NCBI GenBank assembly: GCA_028622995.1
Contig: JAJQJQ010000030.1
Location: forward strand, 620,001 to 684,000
Direction: 5' to 3'
DNA length: 64,000 nt
Origin: Panagrolaimus kolymaensis
Lineage: Eukaryota > Nematoda > Chromadorea > Rhabditida > Panagrolaimidae
The notes below the pieces were generated by a model. The model saw only the letters and a program-made list of their open reading frames with translations. It was not told where the DNA came from and did no database searches. This document shows positions 34,801-45,789 of the stretch, piece by piece. Numbering within the stretch: position 1 is the stretch's first letter; each line of letters begins with the position of its first letter. Position numbers and translations under genes: made by a program.

Positions 34801-37187
34801 ATTGGTGTCTTTTTTTATTTAGCATTTTACGTATTTCTTATTTCATCACTTTTTATTGATTTAAATTTTCTTAAAAGCATTTTGTAAATTGAAATCAAAT
34901 TTTAAGTTTTTGAAAATAAAAAACCAAAAAAATTGGAATAAACTTTATTTTTCTTAAATATTTTTCGTTTCGGGAATAAATATGCGTAAATAAAAAATAG
35001 AAGTTTCAACTTTTTTTTCGAAAGCTATCAGCAAAAATTTATGAGAAAGTTTTATTTTTTATTTACTAATTTTTTGTTGTTTTCTTTATTTTTTGCTGCA
35101 ACAAACCAAAGATTATTGATTTCCCCTAACTCCACTAACTCTTTGGCCGCTCTTTCATCACCATTTTTTTTCTTCGCTCCATTTTTTTATTTATCGTGGC
35201 TTAAAGTGTCACTTTGACAACTTTCTTTTTATCTTCGCGCTTATTTATTAATTATTTCACTATTTTTAGAAATCATATATAAGCAACTACCAAAAGTTCA
35301 TTTCAATCAGTTCTGGTTTCGACTACTCATCATCAATCACTCGCTTGATTTTTTTTATTCTTTCTGCTCTCTCATTTGCTGCTTATTATTTCAATTTTAT
35401 CGTGTGCTTTTTCAATCTCAAAACTATGGCTGCTCCTACAATTACAAAACTTGAATATTATCAAACTGAATCAAAAATGGTTGTAAGTTTATTTGAAAAG
35501 GATGTCGAAGAAGCTCAACTCAAAATTGATTGTGAATCAAAGCGTCTCAAAGTTGCATTTGGTGAAAAAGTTCTTCTCAACACTTCTCTTTTCAAAGATG
35601 TAATTCCTGAAGAAATGACTTATGCTATTCGTCCAAAGAAGATCGAAATTTCACTCAAAAAGAAGGAAGCTCATCATTGGCCAACTTTGGAAGATAAACA
35701 TCAAGATGAAATGGATGCAAAGAAAAAGGTTCCAAGTGATCGATGGGCTAAATTGATTCAAGAAGATGAAGCTGAAGATTTTGAAGCTAAAGATGTGGAT
35801 GGAGTGCTTAAGAAAATTTTTGCTAATTGTGATGAAGATGCAAAGAAAGCTATGATGAAATCATGGAGTGAAAGTGGTGGAAAGGTTCTCAGCACTAATT
35901 GGGATGAATGCAAAACTAAGAAAGTTGAATACAAATCCAAAGATGGCAAAGATGACGAAGATGATGATTGAATGAATTTTGTAACTTTGCTTTTGTTTTT
36001 TTTTATTATTATTGCTGGTACTAGCATTTGTATTTTTATATTTACTCCGTGAAATTTGATTTTTGTACATTTTTTCTTTGTTATTTTACTTTTTTTTGTT
36101 GTATGAATAAATTTTGAAAAAAAAAATTCAAAAAGGTTTCGAATCTATCAAAGTTAAAACTTAGGATTTAGTGGAGACACTTCTTTAACGGAGTGAAAGA
36201 GGTGATTGGATTCAAAGCAGTCATGGTTTTTACAACCAAAAAAAGATGAAAGAAAGTGAAAACAAAATCATTCAAAAATATTTCATTTTTCGATCAAAAC
36301 TTTGAAAGTTAGAAGCTTATTCAATTTCCCCTTTTGTTAGTAGTTTATTAGCAATGCTTTTGGAAGAAGGAAGATATGCTTTTAGTATCAAGAAATTATT
36401 TATTAAATTTGCCAAAATAGTAACATCGTTTCCTATTTAGCTCGATGCCAATATTTAAATTAGCAATATTCATGGCAATAATTTTGCAACTATAAAAACT
36501 ATTTTTTAAGGGTTTCTTCTTGCTTTCATAATTAAAGTTTTTAAAACCCTCTCTATCGATGTTCTAGCTTTTTTTAAGTTTCACGATCTTTTGAGGTTTC
36601 CCCGAAAAAAAAACCCCCATTTGTTTTTATTTTGTTAGTTTGTTTACTTGTTCGCGCATGTTTAAAGAAAAAAGATTCGTGATAACACTTTTTGAGCATT
36701 TAGCAGATTTACACTCTTTTTTTTGTTTTCTTTTCAAAAATCGTGTCAATAAATAAATAAATAATAAACACTCAAGCTCTTCTTACAAAAATAAAAAAAG
36801 ATTTTTTTGTAGGGTTTTAAAGAAATATTAAAAAATAAAATTAAAATTTACTTTTCCAATGCATCCGTTCCCAAATGGCGATGACCAAAATCATCCACTA
36901 ATTCCGCTAACCAATTCCATGCCATCCCAGTTTCATTTCGATCATCCTCAGATTTAATATAATCAAGAATTTCAATTGTGGAATTTTCTAACTAAAAAAT
37001 ATAATAATTAATTAGTGAATTTTAATGTTCCAATTTTGGGATTTGCACCAAAGAAAAAACTTACACTTTCATGAAGTCTTTCAATTTTATTATTATTTTC
37101 TTCTTCTTCACCGCTAACATAATTAATTAATAATATTGCAGAGGTTATAAAAACCAATAATTTTTTTAAATTAAATTTTGACACCAT
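31881..37187 (-). CDS. CPQ: Carboxypeptidase Q (M28 metallopeptidase)
   Basis: Seven exons (37187-37065, 36991-36852, 33523-33408, 33349-33071, 33011-32859, 32667-32249, 32075-31881) give 474 residues, matching the usual length of about 470. A signal peptide (LLVFITSAILLINYVSG) leads to WNWLAELVDDFGHRHLG, the PA domain (FRRGGDTIEKAGGIG, SIGSPHTGSG), and the peptidase core. Zinc ligands lie in LSGHIDSWDVGQGAMDDGGG, WTAEEQGLFGAKHY, ETDQGAF and FYFHHTTGD. The enzyme cleaves dipeptides in the lysosome/secretory route. Intron 2 is about 3.3 kb, far longer than its neighbours, and contains the SGT1 gene on the opposite strand. The two first exons are easily mistaken for a separate small secreted protein. 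Confidence 0.93.
33524..35275. other. CPQ intron 2, left part
   Basis: AT-rich intron sequence with no coding signal on the minus strand. The right end serves as promoter region of SGT1. A duplicated GTAAAGTATTACACGTTCGA-like patch near 34100 was seen without explanation. Confidence 0.5.
35276..35283 (+). promoter_or_regulatory. TATA box of SGT1
   Basis: TATATAAG, followed about 30 bases later by TCAGTT (35308), a possible initiator, and 143 bases before the chosen ATG. Confidence 0.5.
35426..35971 (+). CDS. SUGT1: SGT1 homologue (CS and SGS domains), nested in a CPQ intron
   Basis: Intronless, 181 residues from the ATG at MAAPTITKLEYYQTESKMVV. The CS domain spans about 6-90 (ending KKKEAHHWPTLED) and the SGS region about 110-165 (DRWAKLI, MMKSWSESGGKVLSTNWDEC). 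SGT1 is a cytosolic HSP90 cochaperone acting in kinetochore and SCF ubiquitin-ligase assembly. The N-terminal TPR repeats of the human and plant forms are absent, and the tail ends in DDEDDD in place of the usual MEWKKY-like end. An open frame continues upstream of this ATG but reads Phe-rich 5' leader behind the TATA box. Being intronless and nested, it could derive from a retrocopy. Confidence 0.9.
   Translation: MAAPTITKLEYYQTESKMVVSLFEKDVEEAQLKIDCESKRLKVAFGEKVLLNTSLFKDVIPEEMTYAIRPKKIEISLKKKEAHHWPTLEDKHQDEMDAKKKVPSDRWAKLIQEDEAEDFEAKDVDGVLKKIFANCDEDAKKAMMKSWSESGGKVLSTNWDECKTKKVEYKSKDGKDDEDDD
35972..36851. other. CPQ intron 2, right part
   Basis: 3' flank of SGT1 (AATAAA at about 36105) followed by AT-rich intron without other signals. 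Confidence 0.5.
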
Positions 37188-38489
37188 TTTTATTTAAAAA
37201 AATGGAAAATAAATTTAAATTCTCAACTTTTTTTTAAATTTTATTTCTTTCTTCCTTAATGAGGTCGTCGTCGTCTGCTTCTTTTTTTCCAACACCTCAA
37301 GAAAAATTTTTTTTTTTGCTATTTATTTAATTTTTTTGACACGCTTTTTTCTCACTTATTTTTCGTGCTTTTTCTCGCTTTTTGATCCGCCCTTTATCTT
37401 CTTCGTTCTCAAAGAACGACAATTTTCATTTCATCCTTGGGCCTCTCTCGATCATCTCCGTGGAAGACAACGAGGAGGACTACTACGACGATGCTATCGG
37501 CGATGATGAAAATATATCGGATCAGACTTGCTTGCGTCTTCTTTGCTCCTCCGTCGTCGATCGAGAAAAAAAGCTCAAAAAAGAGTTAAAACTTTTTTTA
37601 TTTTGTTTTAGCTTTAAACCTTTTTTTTCTTCTGTTCTTTATCTTTGATACTCACTCGATTAAATTGATTTTGTGATGATAAATATTTAATTGGTGGCAA
37701 TTGAAAAATGGTGGAAAAAGCAAAGCAGTTGTCGTCGTCATGAAAAACTTTTTTTCTATGTATTGAGTTTATTGAGACAGCAAGCAACAATAAAAAAAGA
37801 AGACAAATGTCTAGGATGAATGAATGAAAAACAAATGATTTATGATTATTTCTTTTTAATCTTTCAATTATTTGCATTCTTCGTGCTTGATAAATAAAAA
37901 AAGATGTTAAAAGAGTGGGGAAATTATTTTATGTTTGATCCTTTAATATAGAAACTTAAGCCACGAAAATTCCCAGCACTTTAGTAACAATAGTGTCCAA
38001 GGAACACCAGTTTTGTTAATAAAAAATTTTTTTTAAGTTTTGAATCGTCGATTATTTAACTAACTAAAATTTTACTCAAAAATCTTTGATGAAACAAAAG
38101 CGGTAATGGTGGTTGCTGTTGCTAAAAGGAAAATTGCATGAAAGATTACACAATGCTTTCCTCCCTTTTTTTATTGCGGTTCCATTCTTTGCCACTTTAT
38201 GGTCGATAATAGCTACGGTAAATAAGTTAATTGTTTGCATCCAATGGCGATAACCTTCACTTGCGCATATTTCTGGCCAACTAATAAATTGTTTTTGGCA
38301 GTTATATATTTTTTCTCAGTCATTTGTAATGGGTTTGAGCTTTTTTAAAAACGCAAATTTTTGTCTTCCATAACACTTATAATTATCTTCTTTTTTTTAT
38401 TAACACAAGCTGAAGCTTGTAGTTTCCAAAATTTTATGATACCAAAAAGACATACGTCTTTATGGTTTTTTATGTTAACAGTTTTCACT
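37188..38489. other. Intergenic upstream of CPQ
   Basis: Short open frames at 37382-37648 (+) and 37614-37877 (-) lack splice or composition support. The first is richer in CGTCG triplets than its surroundings but matches nothing I recognise. Confidence 0.35.
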
Positions 38490-39000
38490 GCTAATGAATA
38501 GGCGCCCGCCTTAAGTTAAGACGGACTTTCCAAAAATTTATGATTTGTCACACTTCAAGCTTCCCCCGTAGATTTACGGACCACGCAAGACATTTCGGGA
38601 CGATGACCTAGTCGCGGCAAAGTCAACCTAATTCTGTTGGTCTGGGCGCATTAGCATTGCGGCTTCAGCTCTCCGTGCAACAAAGTTCGAGTAGGGCATC
38701 TGCTTTCTCACTTAATTTCTAGGAGAAATAGTAGTTTGTGCACAACCACTAATACAGAGCCTCCTGCTCCCATACACTCATTCGTGCATGATTTAAAGAC
38801 TTATGGAGTTTGATAACGTCGTTATTCGGAATTTATAGAGGCTCCGCTTCAAAACACCGCTAAGAAATCAGAACGATTCCTGACCACAGTGCATCCGCTT
38901 GTGCTCTCTTATCTTTACGTGGGATAGGAACACACACATCAACCAATTCGAGTTATCGGTTTTGATAGGATTATCCAGGGTTCCACGGGACTTTTTAGGG
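38490..39000. other. GC-rich island of unknown origin
   Basis: About 500 bases are visibly richer in G and C than the AT-rich flanks, with sharp edges near GGCGCCCGCC and GTTCCACGGGAC. No open frame longer than 60 codons occurs on either strand. Not recognisable to me as rRNA, tRNA or a coding retroelement. A decayed transposon piece or structured RNA are candidates; the source is undetermined. Confidence 0.5.
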
Positions 39001-40257
39001 CCAAAGAAAAAAACCAATGTTCAAATTTTTGTAGCAGTTTGAAAAAATTATTTATAATGAAAACAAATTGGGCGGCAGATGACCGCAGAAATGGTCATTT
39101 TTGAACCTTTTTTTGCCATCAATTGCATCTTCTTCTCTTTTTTTTTTGTATTTGGTGATGATAAACAAAACATAAAGAAAACTTGTTGAAATTATTTTTG
39201 CTATAGTAGTTGCTTTAAATCTTTATGCAAAAATTTGCTTCAATATGATCCATTATTAGTAATGTTATGTACTTCTTGCACATCAATAACACCAGCATCA
39301 GGGAATCATAAATTTATTATCCCTCTTTTTAAATGATCGTTGTTTTCTTCTTCTAAAAAAGTAAACTTCAATTGCTGGAAATTTTTTTTATGTTTAATGC
39401 AAATCCAAAATAATTATTATATGAAAAAAGGGCAATAAAAACGTCGTCGTCATTAATTTTTTGGCTCATGATTGCTTGGTTTTCTTACTTTCTTCAGCCA
39501 TAAAAAAAAGTGAAAAAGAAAAAAAAATGCAACCAAAAGACATTTTAAAGATTTATTGCTTCTTTCCTTCCTTTTTTTGGTCAAACGTTTTTCAGTCAAA
39601 GGTTAGTTATTTGATTGTTGTTATAATCAATAATAATAACCGCAACAGCAGCCAAAAAAGAAGATGAAGACAACGAATAATGATGATGAAAAAAAAGAAA
39701 AAGGTTGGTATTATTTTGTAAAGTTTTTATGAACCGATAATAAAAAAAAGAAGATGATGCATTCTTCATTCCTAAAAAAATAATAATTTTTATTTATTGG
39801 TGAAAAGTTTTTCTGCTTTCTTGCTTCATTAGTGCTTGCTTTTCGGTAAAATTGTTGTAAATATTGTTAGTTACTTCCATGGCTTTTAAATTTTAAAACT
39901 TGAAAAACCAATTTTGATCAAACATATTTATTTATGTATGTTTCCGAAGCCTTTCTGCGATCACCCATAATTTTTAAAACGCAAAAAAAAAGCATACTTT
40001 ATTTCTTTAAAAGTTGCTTCCTTTTTCCGTACTTTTTTCTTTTAAAAATTAGACTATTATTTATTTGTTAAAATCACAAAAGCAAACAATAAAATTTTAT
40101 TTTTTATAAACTCCTTTCTTTTTTTAAAGTTTTTTGTTTGTTACACTTCCGTCTCGTAATCTTCTTAACTAAATAAATTTAAATGTTGCCTTTTTTATAG
40201 TTTTTATTTTTATTTTTAGACCAAAATCCATCATCACCAACAACAACGACAACAAAT
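39001..40257. other. Intergenic, nothing recognised
   Basis: AT-rich. A TTTTTAG acceptor at about 40219 stands before the next gene's leader and may be a trans-splice site. Confidence 0.4.
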
Positions 40258-41219
40258 ATGAAAAGAGCAGTATCGGATTTAATTCAAAAAGTTTTAATGG
40301 TTCCACCCAAGCATTTTACAGTTGAGGTAAGCAACATACATAAAGCCATTTTCCAATAACTAAGAATCTCGCAAAAAATTAAATTTAAACCTCCCATATT
40401 TTATAGTATGCAATCAATCCATGGATGGTTGGTGGAAAGGTGGATCAACCTAAAGCTCAAAAACAATGGGATTCATTAAAAGCTGCAATTGAAAAGCAAG
40501 GAGTTAAAGTTTTAACTCTTGATCCAGTTAAAGGTTTACCCGATATGGTTTTTGTATGCAACAGTGGAATTATTCAGGATAAAAATGTTTATCTCTCAAA
40601 ATTTCGCCATCCTGAACGAATGGGTGAACAACAACATTATTTAGAATGGTTTAAAGCAAATAATTATAAAATTTTTGGTGAAGATTATTCTGAATTTTTT
40701 GAAGGCGGTGGAGATGCATGTTTTTCGGATTATAAAACTTTATGGGCTGGTTATGGAGCGAGATCGAATAAAAGTGTAAGTTTTAACTTCCATAATCAAT
40801 CTTAAAACCATTTCATTCACTTCCTTCCTTTCTCTTTCCAGGTGTATCAAAGAGTTAAAGAAATTGGTGATTTTACTACCGTAATTTGTGACCTTGTTGA
40901 TCCCAAATTTTATCATTTGGATACTTGCTTCTGTCCCGTTGGAGCAACATCAGCTTTATGGTATCCAGCAGCATTTAGTGAAGCAACACAAAAAGAAATT
41001 CGCAGTCGTTTACCTGATGCCATTGAAGTGGATGATAAAGAAGCTCAAGCATTTGTTTGCAATGCCATCACCATTCGCAAAGATGTCATTTCTCCTATTG
41101 GTGTTAGCGAAAAAACTAAACGAGCTTTATCAAAAATTGGTTATACTGTTACCGAAGTGGATATGAGCGAATTCATGAAATCTGGCGGAGCATGTCAATG
41201 TTTAGTTCTCAAACTTTAA
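40258..41219 (+). CDS. Dimethylargininase / amidinotransferase-like hydrolase
   Basis: Exons 40258-40326, 40407-40775 and 40842-41219 give 271 residues. The pentein fold (COG1834 type) shows as VPPKHFTVEYAINPWM, LPDMVFVCNSGII, FEGGGDACFSDYKTLWAGYG, the catalytic His in FYHLDTCFCPV, and the catalytic Cys in SGGACQCLVLKL at the C-terminus. Dimethylargininases turn methylated arginines into citrulline and methylamines, relieving nitric oxide synthase inhibition. Relatives act on arginine or other guanidines. The VEYAINPWM start and GGACQCL end look closer to bacterial-type family members than to vertebrate DDAH, although introns show it is nuclear. The exact substrate is inferred. Confidence 0.8.
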
Positions 41220-41449
41220 AAAGAAAATACAAAATCAAACAATGGAATTTCCAATTTTCACACATACGTTAGACAAGCTCTTTATATCCGTTATAATAAA
41301 CACATAAATACAGCAAACATATTAAACAAAAAGCAAATTCAAAACATTGGCATATTCACAAAGAAGAAGAAAATACATAGTAATAAGAGAAATAAACCGG
41401 CTTTGAAAATGTGCAACAAAGCTATTGCATAACATAAATAAACAACTTT

Positions 41450-42725
41450 TTATCGACAAAGGGAAGCATCAATTTGAGTTACTTGTGGAAGATTGAGAAT
41501 CATTTTGCGACGATATTGATCACCTTCTTTCAATTGAAGCGGACATCGTTCTAAGTAGATTGTTCGTAAAGCAGGCAGTTTAGCAAGTTTTTCAACTTCT
41601 TTCCATGATTCAACTTTGTTGTCATTCATCTGAAAAGAAAACATAATGAGAATGAGTTGATGATAAGTAAGAGAAATTACCCAAAGATCTTCAAGATTAT
41701 CCAAACCAATTACAGGATCCAAAGTTGAAATTTCATTCGCTGATACATCGATGATTGTAAGTTTCTTTAAATGTGAAACACCATCAAGAGAAGTAAGGCC
41801 TTGATCACTAATATGAAGTTCTTCCAACCCCAAAAATGGTTCAAGATTCTCAAGTTTGATCAGTCGATTAGCCTGAAAACATGCTTTTAGTAGCACATCA
41901 AAGAAAAGTGTAAACTCACAGGCAAGCTTAAGACACGAAGTTTCTTCAAGTTCCCAATGTTTTCAATCTTCTTAATCTTGTTCTTTCCCAAGTACAAAGC
42001 TTCCAAATCAGTTAGATGGTTGATGTTCTCGATTTCTTTAATCTTATTATCACCAAGTTCAAGAAATTTGATCTTCATTAAAGTATCAAGACCTTCAATT
42101 TTGCCAATTTTGTTGTGGACCAAGAATAATCTTTCGATATTGACAAGTTTATCCAAGCCTAAGAACAGAAATGATGATAAACAAAGGTTTCAAAGTAAAA
42201 ACTAACCTTGGATCTTCTTGATTCTATTGTATCCCAAATCCAATGTTTGTAAGTTGACAAGAGTTTCCAAGTTTTCAATGACTTCAATTTGATTATCACT
42301 TATTTCCAATTCTGTTAAAGCTGTAAGAGAAACAAGATTTGAATTGATTTGAGTTAAAAGATTTTGACGAAGTGAAAGAAATTCGAGTTGAGTAAATCTT
42401 GAAAAATCCGGAATCTTGTCGACGCGTCGTTGAATTAAGTTGATAGCCTGTAAAGGAAATGATTAGTTGGTTGTTAAAGTAGTTACAAGGAGTGCTAAAG
42501 CAGTAAAGAAGAGAACCTATAATGAAGAAATCGATAGTTGCTTTGAAAGCGACTAATAAAAGCAAAGTAAGGAGTATCCATATATCAACTTACAACTTCG
42601 TTTTCTTGCCATTCATTCAAATCAAAGAGATTTCTTTCAAATCCATCTTTATCGGCATCTTGTTCAGGATCAGTTCCAGCATTGATAGCTTCAATATGAG
42701 CTTCACCTTCAGGAGAGTTAGCCAT
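41450..42725 (-). CDS. PPP1R7: Protein phosphatase 1 regulatory subunit 7 (SDS22)
   Basis: Five exons (42725-42594, 42447-42207, 42158-41920, 41872-41681, 41629-41450) give 327 residues. After an acidic start come about eleven SDS22-type leucine-rich repeats (LVNIERLFLVHNKIGKIEGL, LTDLEALYLGKNKIKKIENI) and the LRR cap ending NLPQVTQIDASLCR. SDS22 binds and matures PP1 catalytic subunits in cytosol and nucleus, and is strongly conserved. An acceptor TTTTTAG lies 13 bases before the ATG, and the SMIM20-like gene ends only 150 bases upstream on the same strand, so the pair may be a trans-spliced operon. Confidence 0.95.
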
Positions 42726-42875
42726 TGTCACTTTACCTAAAAATCTTATCTTTATTAACGCATAAAAACAATCAATATACAACAAAACAAGAATTTAATC
42801 ACGAAACAAAAATACACGAAATAAACAAAGATAGGAAAATAATGTAGTGACTAATAAGATAACATGAGAATGGTG

Positions 42876-43154
42876 TCATTTTCGATCGAATGGATCCTTC
42901 CATACAGGTAAACCTTGAGCTAATTCTTCTCGAGTTGCATTGATATGCGATCGTTTTTCTTTTTGTGATTCACGATAATATTCATTATTGAATTTAGGTT
43001 GAATTGCAACAGCATATATTCCAAATATTGTTATCGAAATGACAGCAATAACACCAATAGTTCCCACTGCAGGACGGCTAACTTTTTTTAGAGATGGAAA
43101 TTTTTGTTGTAGACGAAACCATCCAGTTGTTGGTGCACCTTCTGGAACTCGCAT
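42876..43154 (-). CDS. SMIM20: SMIM20/MITRAC7-like mitochondrial inner membrane protein
   Basis: Single exon of 92 residues. One membrane helix (VGTIGVIAVISITIFGIYAV) is followed by YYRESQKEKRSHINATREEL and the end GLPVWKDPFDRK. Human SMIM20 ends GLKVWSDPFGRK after the same spacing. The human protein stabilises newly made COX1 during cytochrome c oxidase assembly. The extra 30 residues before the helix here are basic and could serve in import. A TTTTTATCAG acceptor precedes the ATG by 14 bases. It is first in a tight same-strand pair with PPP1R7. Confidence 0.75.
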   Translation of the reverse strand: MRVPEGAPTTGWFRLQQKFPSLKKVSRPAVGTIGVIAVISITIFGIYAVAIQPKFNNEYYRESQKEKRSHINATREELAQGLPVWKDPFDRK

Positions 43155-43916
43155 ATTTGTTGATTGACTGATAAAAAATAGAAAATTCTTTTTTGAATTG
43201 AATTGATTTGAAGCAGCAAACAACAGCAAAGATTTTGAAGATGAACAAAAAAAAGTTTGAAAGAAAAAACTTGTTTCATTTTTTTTCGAGTAAACACTAT
43301 TTTCAAAAGGATGCGTTTAGCCAAAAAATGCTACAGACTTCCACGAATTTGAAAAATGGTTGAAAACAAAGCCTATGTTTTGCCGCTAAAAATTAGTTGG
43401 ATTTCATCGGATTATTATTATTTTACTAATAAATTTAGAGGTAAATAATTTGGAATCGATAAAATAAGTTTTGGTAACTCAGTCAACTTCACTTTGTAAA
43501 TTGGAAGATTTGCTTGCTAAAAGACTTTGAAAAAAAATCCAAAAGCAAAAAATCAAACTTTGATTTTTTTTTCCAAAGAAACTCGACAGTTTCCAGACAT
43601 TTTTTTCTTTTGAATTTTGCACTTCTATAGTTTTATTTATTTTTTATTCCTGGGCCAACATGCTTAGGTTTGTAGCAAATGTGAATTCACTAATTCTAAC
43701 TATAAATGCTTTTTTCGAAATTAACCTAAGTTTGACATGTTTTTGGAAAATTTCTAAAATGCATTAATTTTCATAGGATTCAATAATAAATAATTTATTT
43801 TCCTCTGTTATTATTATCAAAATATATTAATTATAAATACACCCGACTTTCTTTTATACAAATTTTGCAACAATAATTAAAAAAACTAAAAATCAATATT
43901 AAAGCCATTTTTTTAA
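43155..43916. other. Intergenic
   Basis: Leader region of the SMIM20-like gene plus AT-rich spacer. Nothing else recognised. Confidence 0.4.
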
Positions 43917-44943
43917 TCACTCGGCTTCTTCTTCTTTGCCTAGTTTTTTATCCTTTAATGATTGCGGCATTTCCATATCCAAAATATATTTAACTTGATA
44001 AGTGTTGACATGAGCAAATGGGCCTGAACCAAAGCATAATTGTTGACATTCAGATTTTTTACAACATATTTCTGTTCTTATTAAATTTAAATTGCAAACT
44101 GAATCATTACAACATTTTTCTGCGATTCGAGTTAATGAATCAAAAGTTATTTGATGAATTGATCCTAAAATATGTAAATATATTATAAAAAGTTTATAAA
44201 TTTTTGGAATTTGAAAGAAAAAAACTAATAAAAAAAGTTTATGATTTTTAAAGGAATTGGAGATGGATGAAAGCCACTATAGTCATTAAAAATGGTCTAA
44301 AGAAAGATAGCAACACATTTAATTTTTTTTTTCATTTATAAATTTTACGATAAAAATTTTTATTATTTGAACAAAAAAAAAATTTCTTATTTTTTCTTTA
44401 CAAAAAATCTCCAAAGTTGTGTTTGATTTGAATTTTAAAATTTTATTATTTTCAAAAATCATAGTTAGAAAATAAATTAGCAAAATTATTAGTATTTTTT
44501 CTTTGCTTCGAGAAAAGTCTGAAAACCCAAAATAATGCTAGCAGCTGTTTTAAAAAAAAAACTTTATTTAGTTCTTTTTTTTATTTTATGCACTCCACAA
44601 ATAATGAAGCTATTTTAAAAGGCGTTTATATATTGAAACTTTTGAAAATTTGATCTGAATTAAAAATTTCTTAGAAATAAAAATAAAATTTTACTTTGAA
44701 AGAAGCATTTCGCTCTTTTTTAGACTTTTAAAAATTAAAAAAGAAAAAAGAAATAAACTTACTATCATGTCGATGAACTCTCGTTCCATTATAGCAAGGA
44801 ACACGAAATTTACCAATTTTACATTCCCGATTAAAATTTATTAATGCAATATCAACACAATCTGATTTTTCCTCTTCTGTTACACATAAATTTAAATATG
44901 GCAAAATTAAAATTATTGAAAAAAATAAATATAATTTTAACAT
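43917..44943 (-). CDS. Secreted cysteine-rich protein
   Basis: Exons 44943-44763 and 44164-43917 give 142 residues. A signal peptide (LKLYLFFSIILILPYLNLC) is followed by a domain with about twelve cysteines: CVDIALINFNREC, VPCYNG, then EKCCNDSVCN, EICCKKSECQQLCF, and a charged tail. CCxxxxCN is the closing motif of three-finger/ET-module folds common in nematode secreted proteins, but the extra CC pair after it is not standard. An extracellular role is likely; target unknown. The 598-base intron is long for this region and contains only AT-rich sequence. Confidence 0.75.
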
Positions 44944-45789
44944 AGTCGCCTTAGAAGTTTTTTTTGTTGGTTTTTGGATAACCAAAGTCCAGGTCCAAAT
45001 AGAAAAAAATAAAAATAAAATTGGTTTTTAAAGAAAAAAATACACAAAGAGAGGAGACTCTTTAAAGTTGAGTGTCGTCTGTGGCGGCAAAAATAAAAGC
45101 AAAAGCGGCAAAGCAAATAAAAAATAAAATAAGAAAGGCGGAGTCTTTTTTTCATTTCATTTTATAAAAATTGAGGAAAGACTTTTTTAAAAGCACATTT
45201 ATTTTATTTTTATTTATTTTTTTTGGGCAACGGCACTTGCATTTTTTGTTTTATGCTTTTATTTTTTTTGCAACAAAAAAAATTGAATTTGAAGGGAGAA
45301 AAAAAAGGTAAAGGGGCTACTTGCTTTTAAAAATAAAAAAATTGTTGTTCAAACAGGCCATCGCAAATTCACGTGAAAAATAAAAAAAATGCATTGGAAA
45401 TGTAAAAAAAAGAAAAATAAAAGAATGAAAGATGGCAAAGAACAAAAAGCAAATCTATTTTAAGGTCCAACAGAAAAAAAGTTTAAAAATAGAAAGCAAT
45501 TTACTTTTTTTTAGGTTTAAAACAAAAAATACATACTGTAATCAAAAAAGTATATGTTTAAGGCCGTACAGAGTTAATTTCCACGAATAATCCAAGCTTT
45601 GAATATCAAAAAATTTATTATTTGATTTATTTCCACTGTTAATACTTGAAAGATGATACTATTCCCTCTTGCTTCGCGGATGCTAAAGATTATGGTAAAA
45701 ACAAATTTATGTATAAAACAAAACAACAACAAAAAGATGAAAAAAGTGAGAACAATAAAGAAAATACAAAAAACAAAAAACACATGTAT
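44944..45789. other. Intergenic, nothing recognised
   Basis: AT-rich, many homopurine runs. Short open frames near 45600-45830 are Lys/Asn-rich and unsupported. Confidence 0.4.

Noticed and set aside
35345..35425. Upstream extension of SGT1 giving a Phe-rich signal-like start
   Set aside because: It starts without ATG and lies in the leader behind the TATA box; SGT1 is cytosolic and the family starts near the chosen ATG.
36848..37187. Separate small secreted protein of 88 residues
   Set aside because: Its sequence matches the N-terminus of carboxypeptidase Q and splices in phase to the exon at 33523.
38490..39000. Ribosomal RNA or tRNA gene
   Set aside because: Composition fits, but no conserved rRNA segment or cloverleaf could be recognised by eye.
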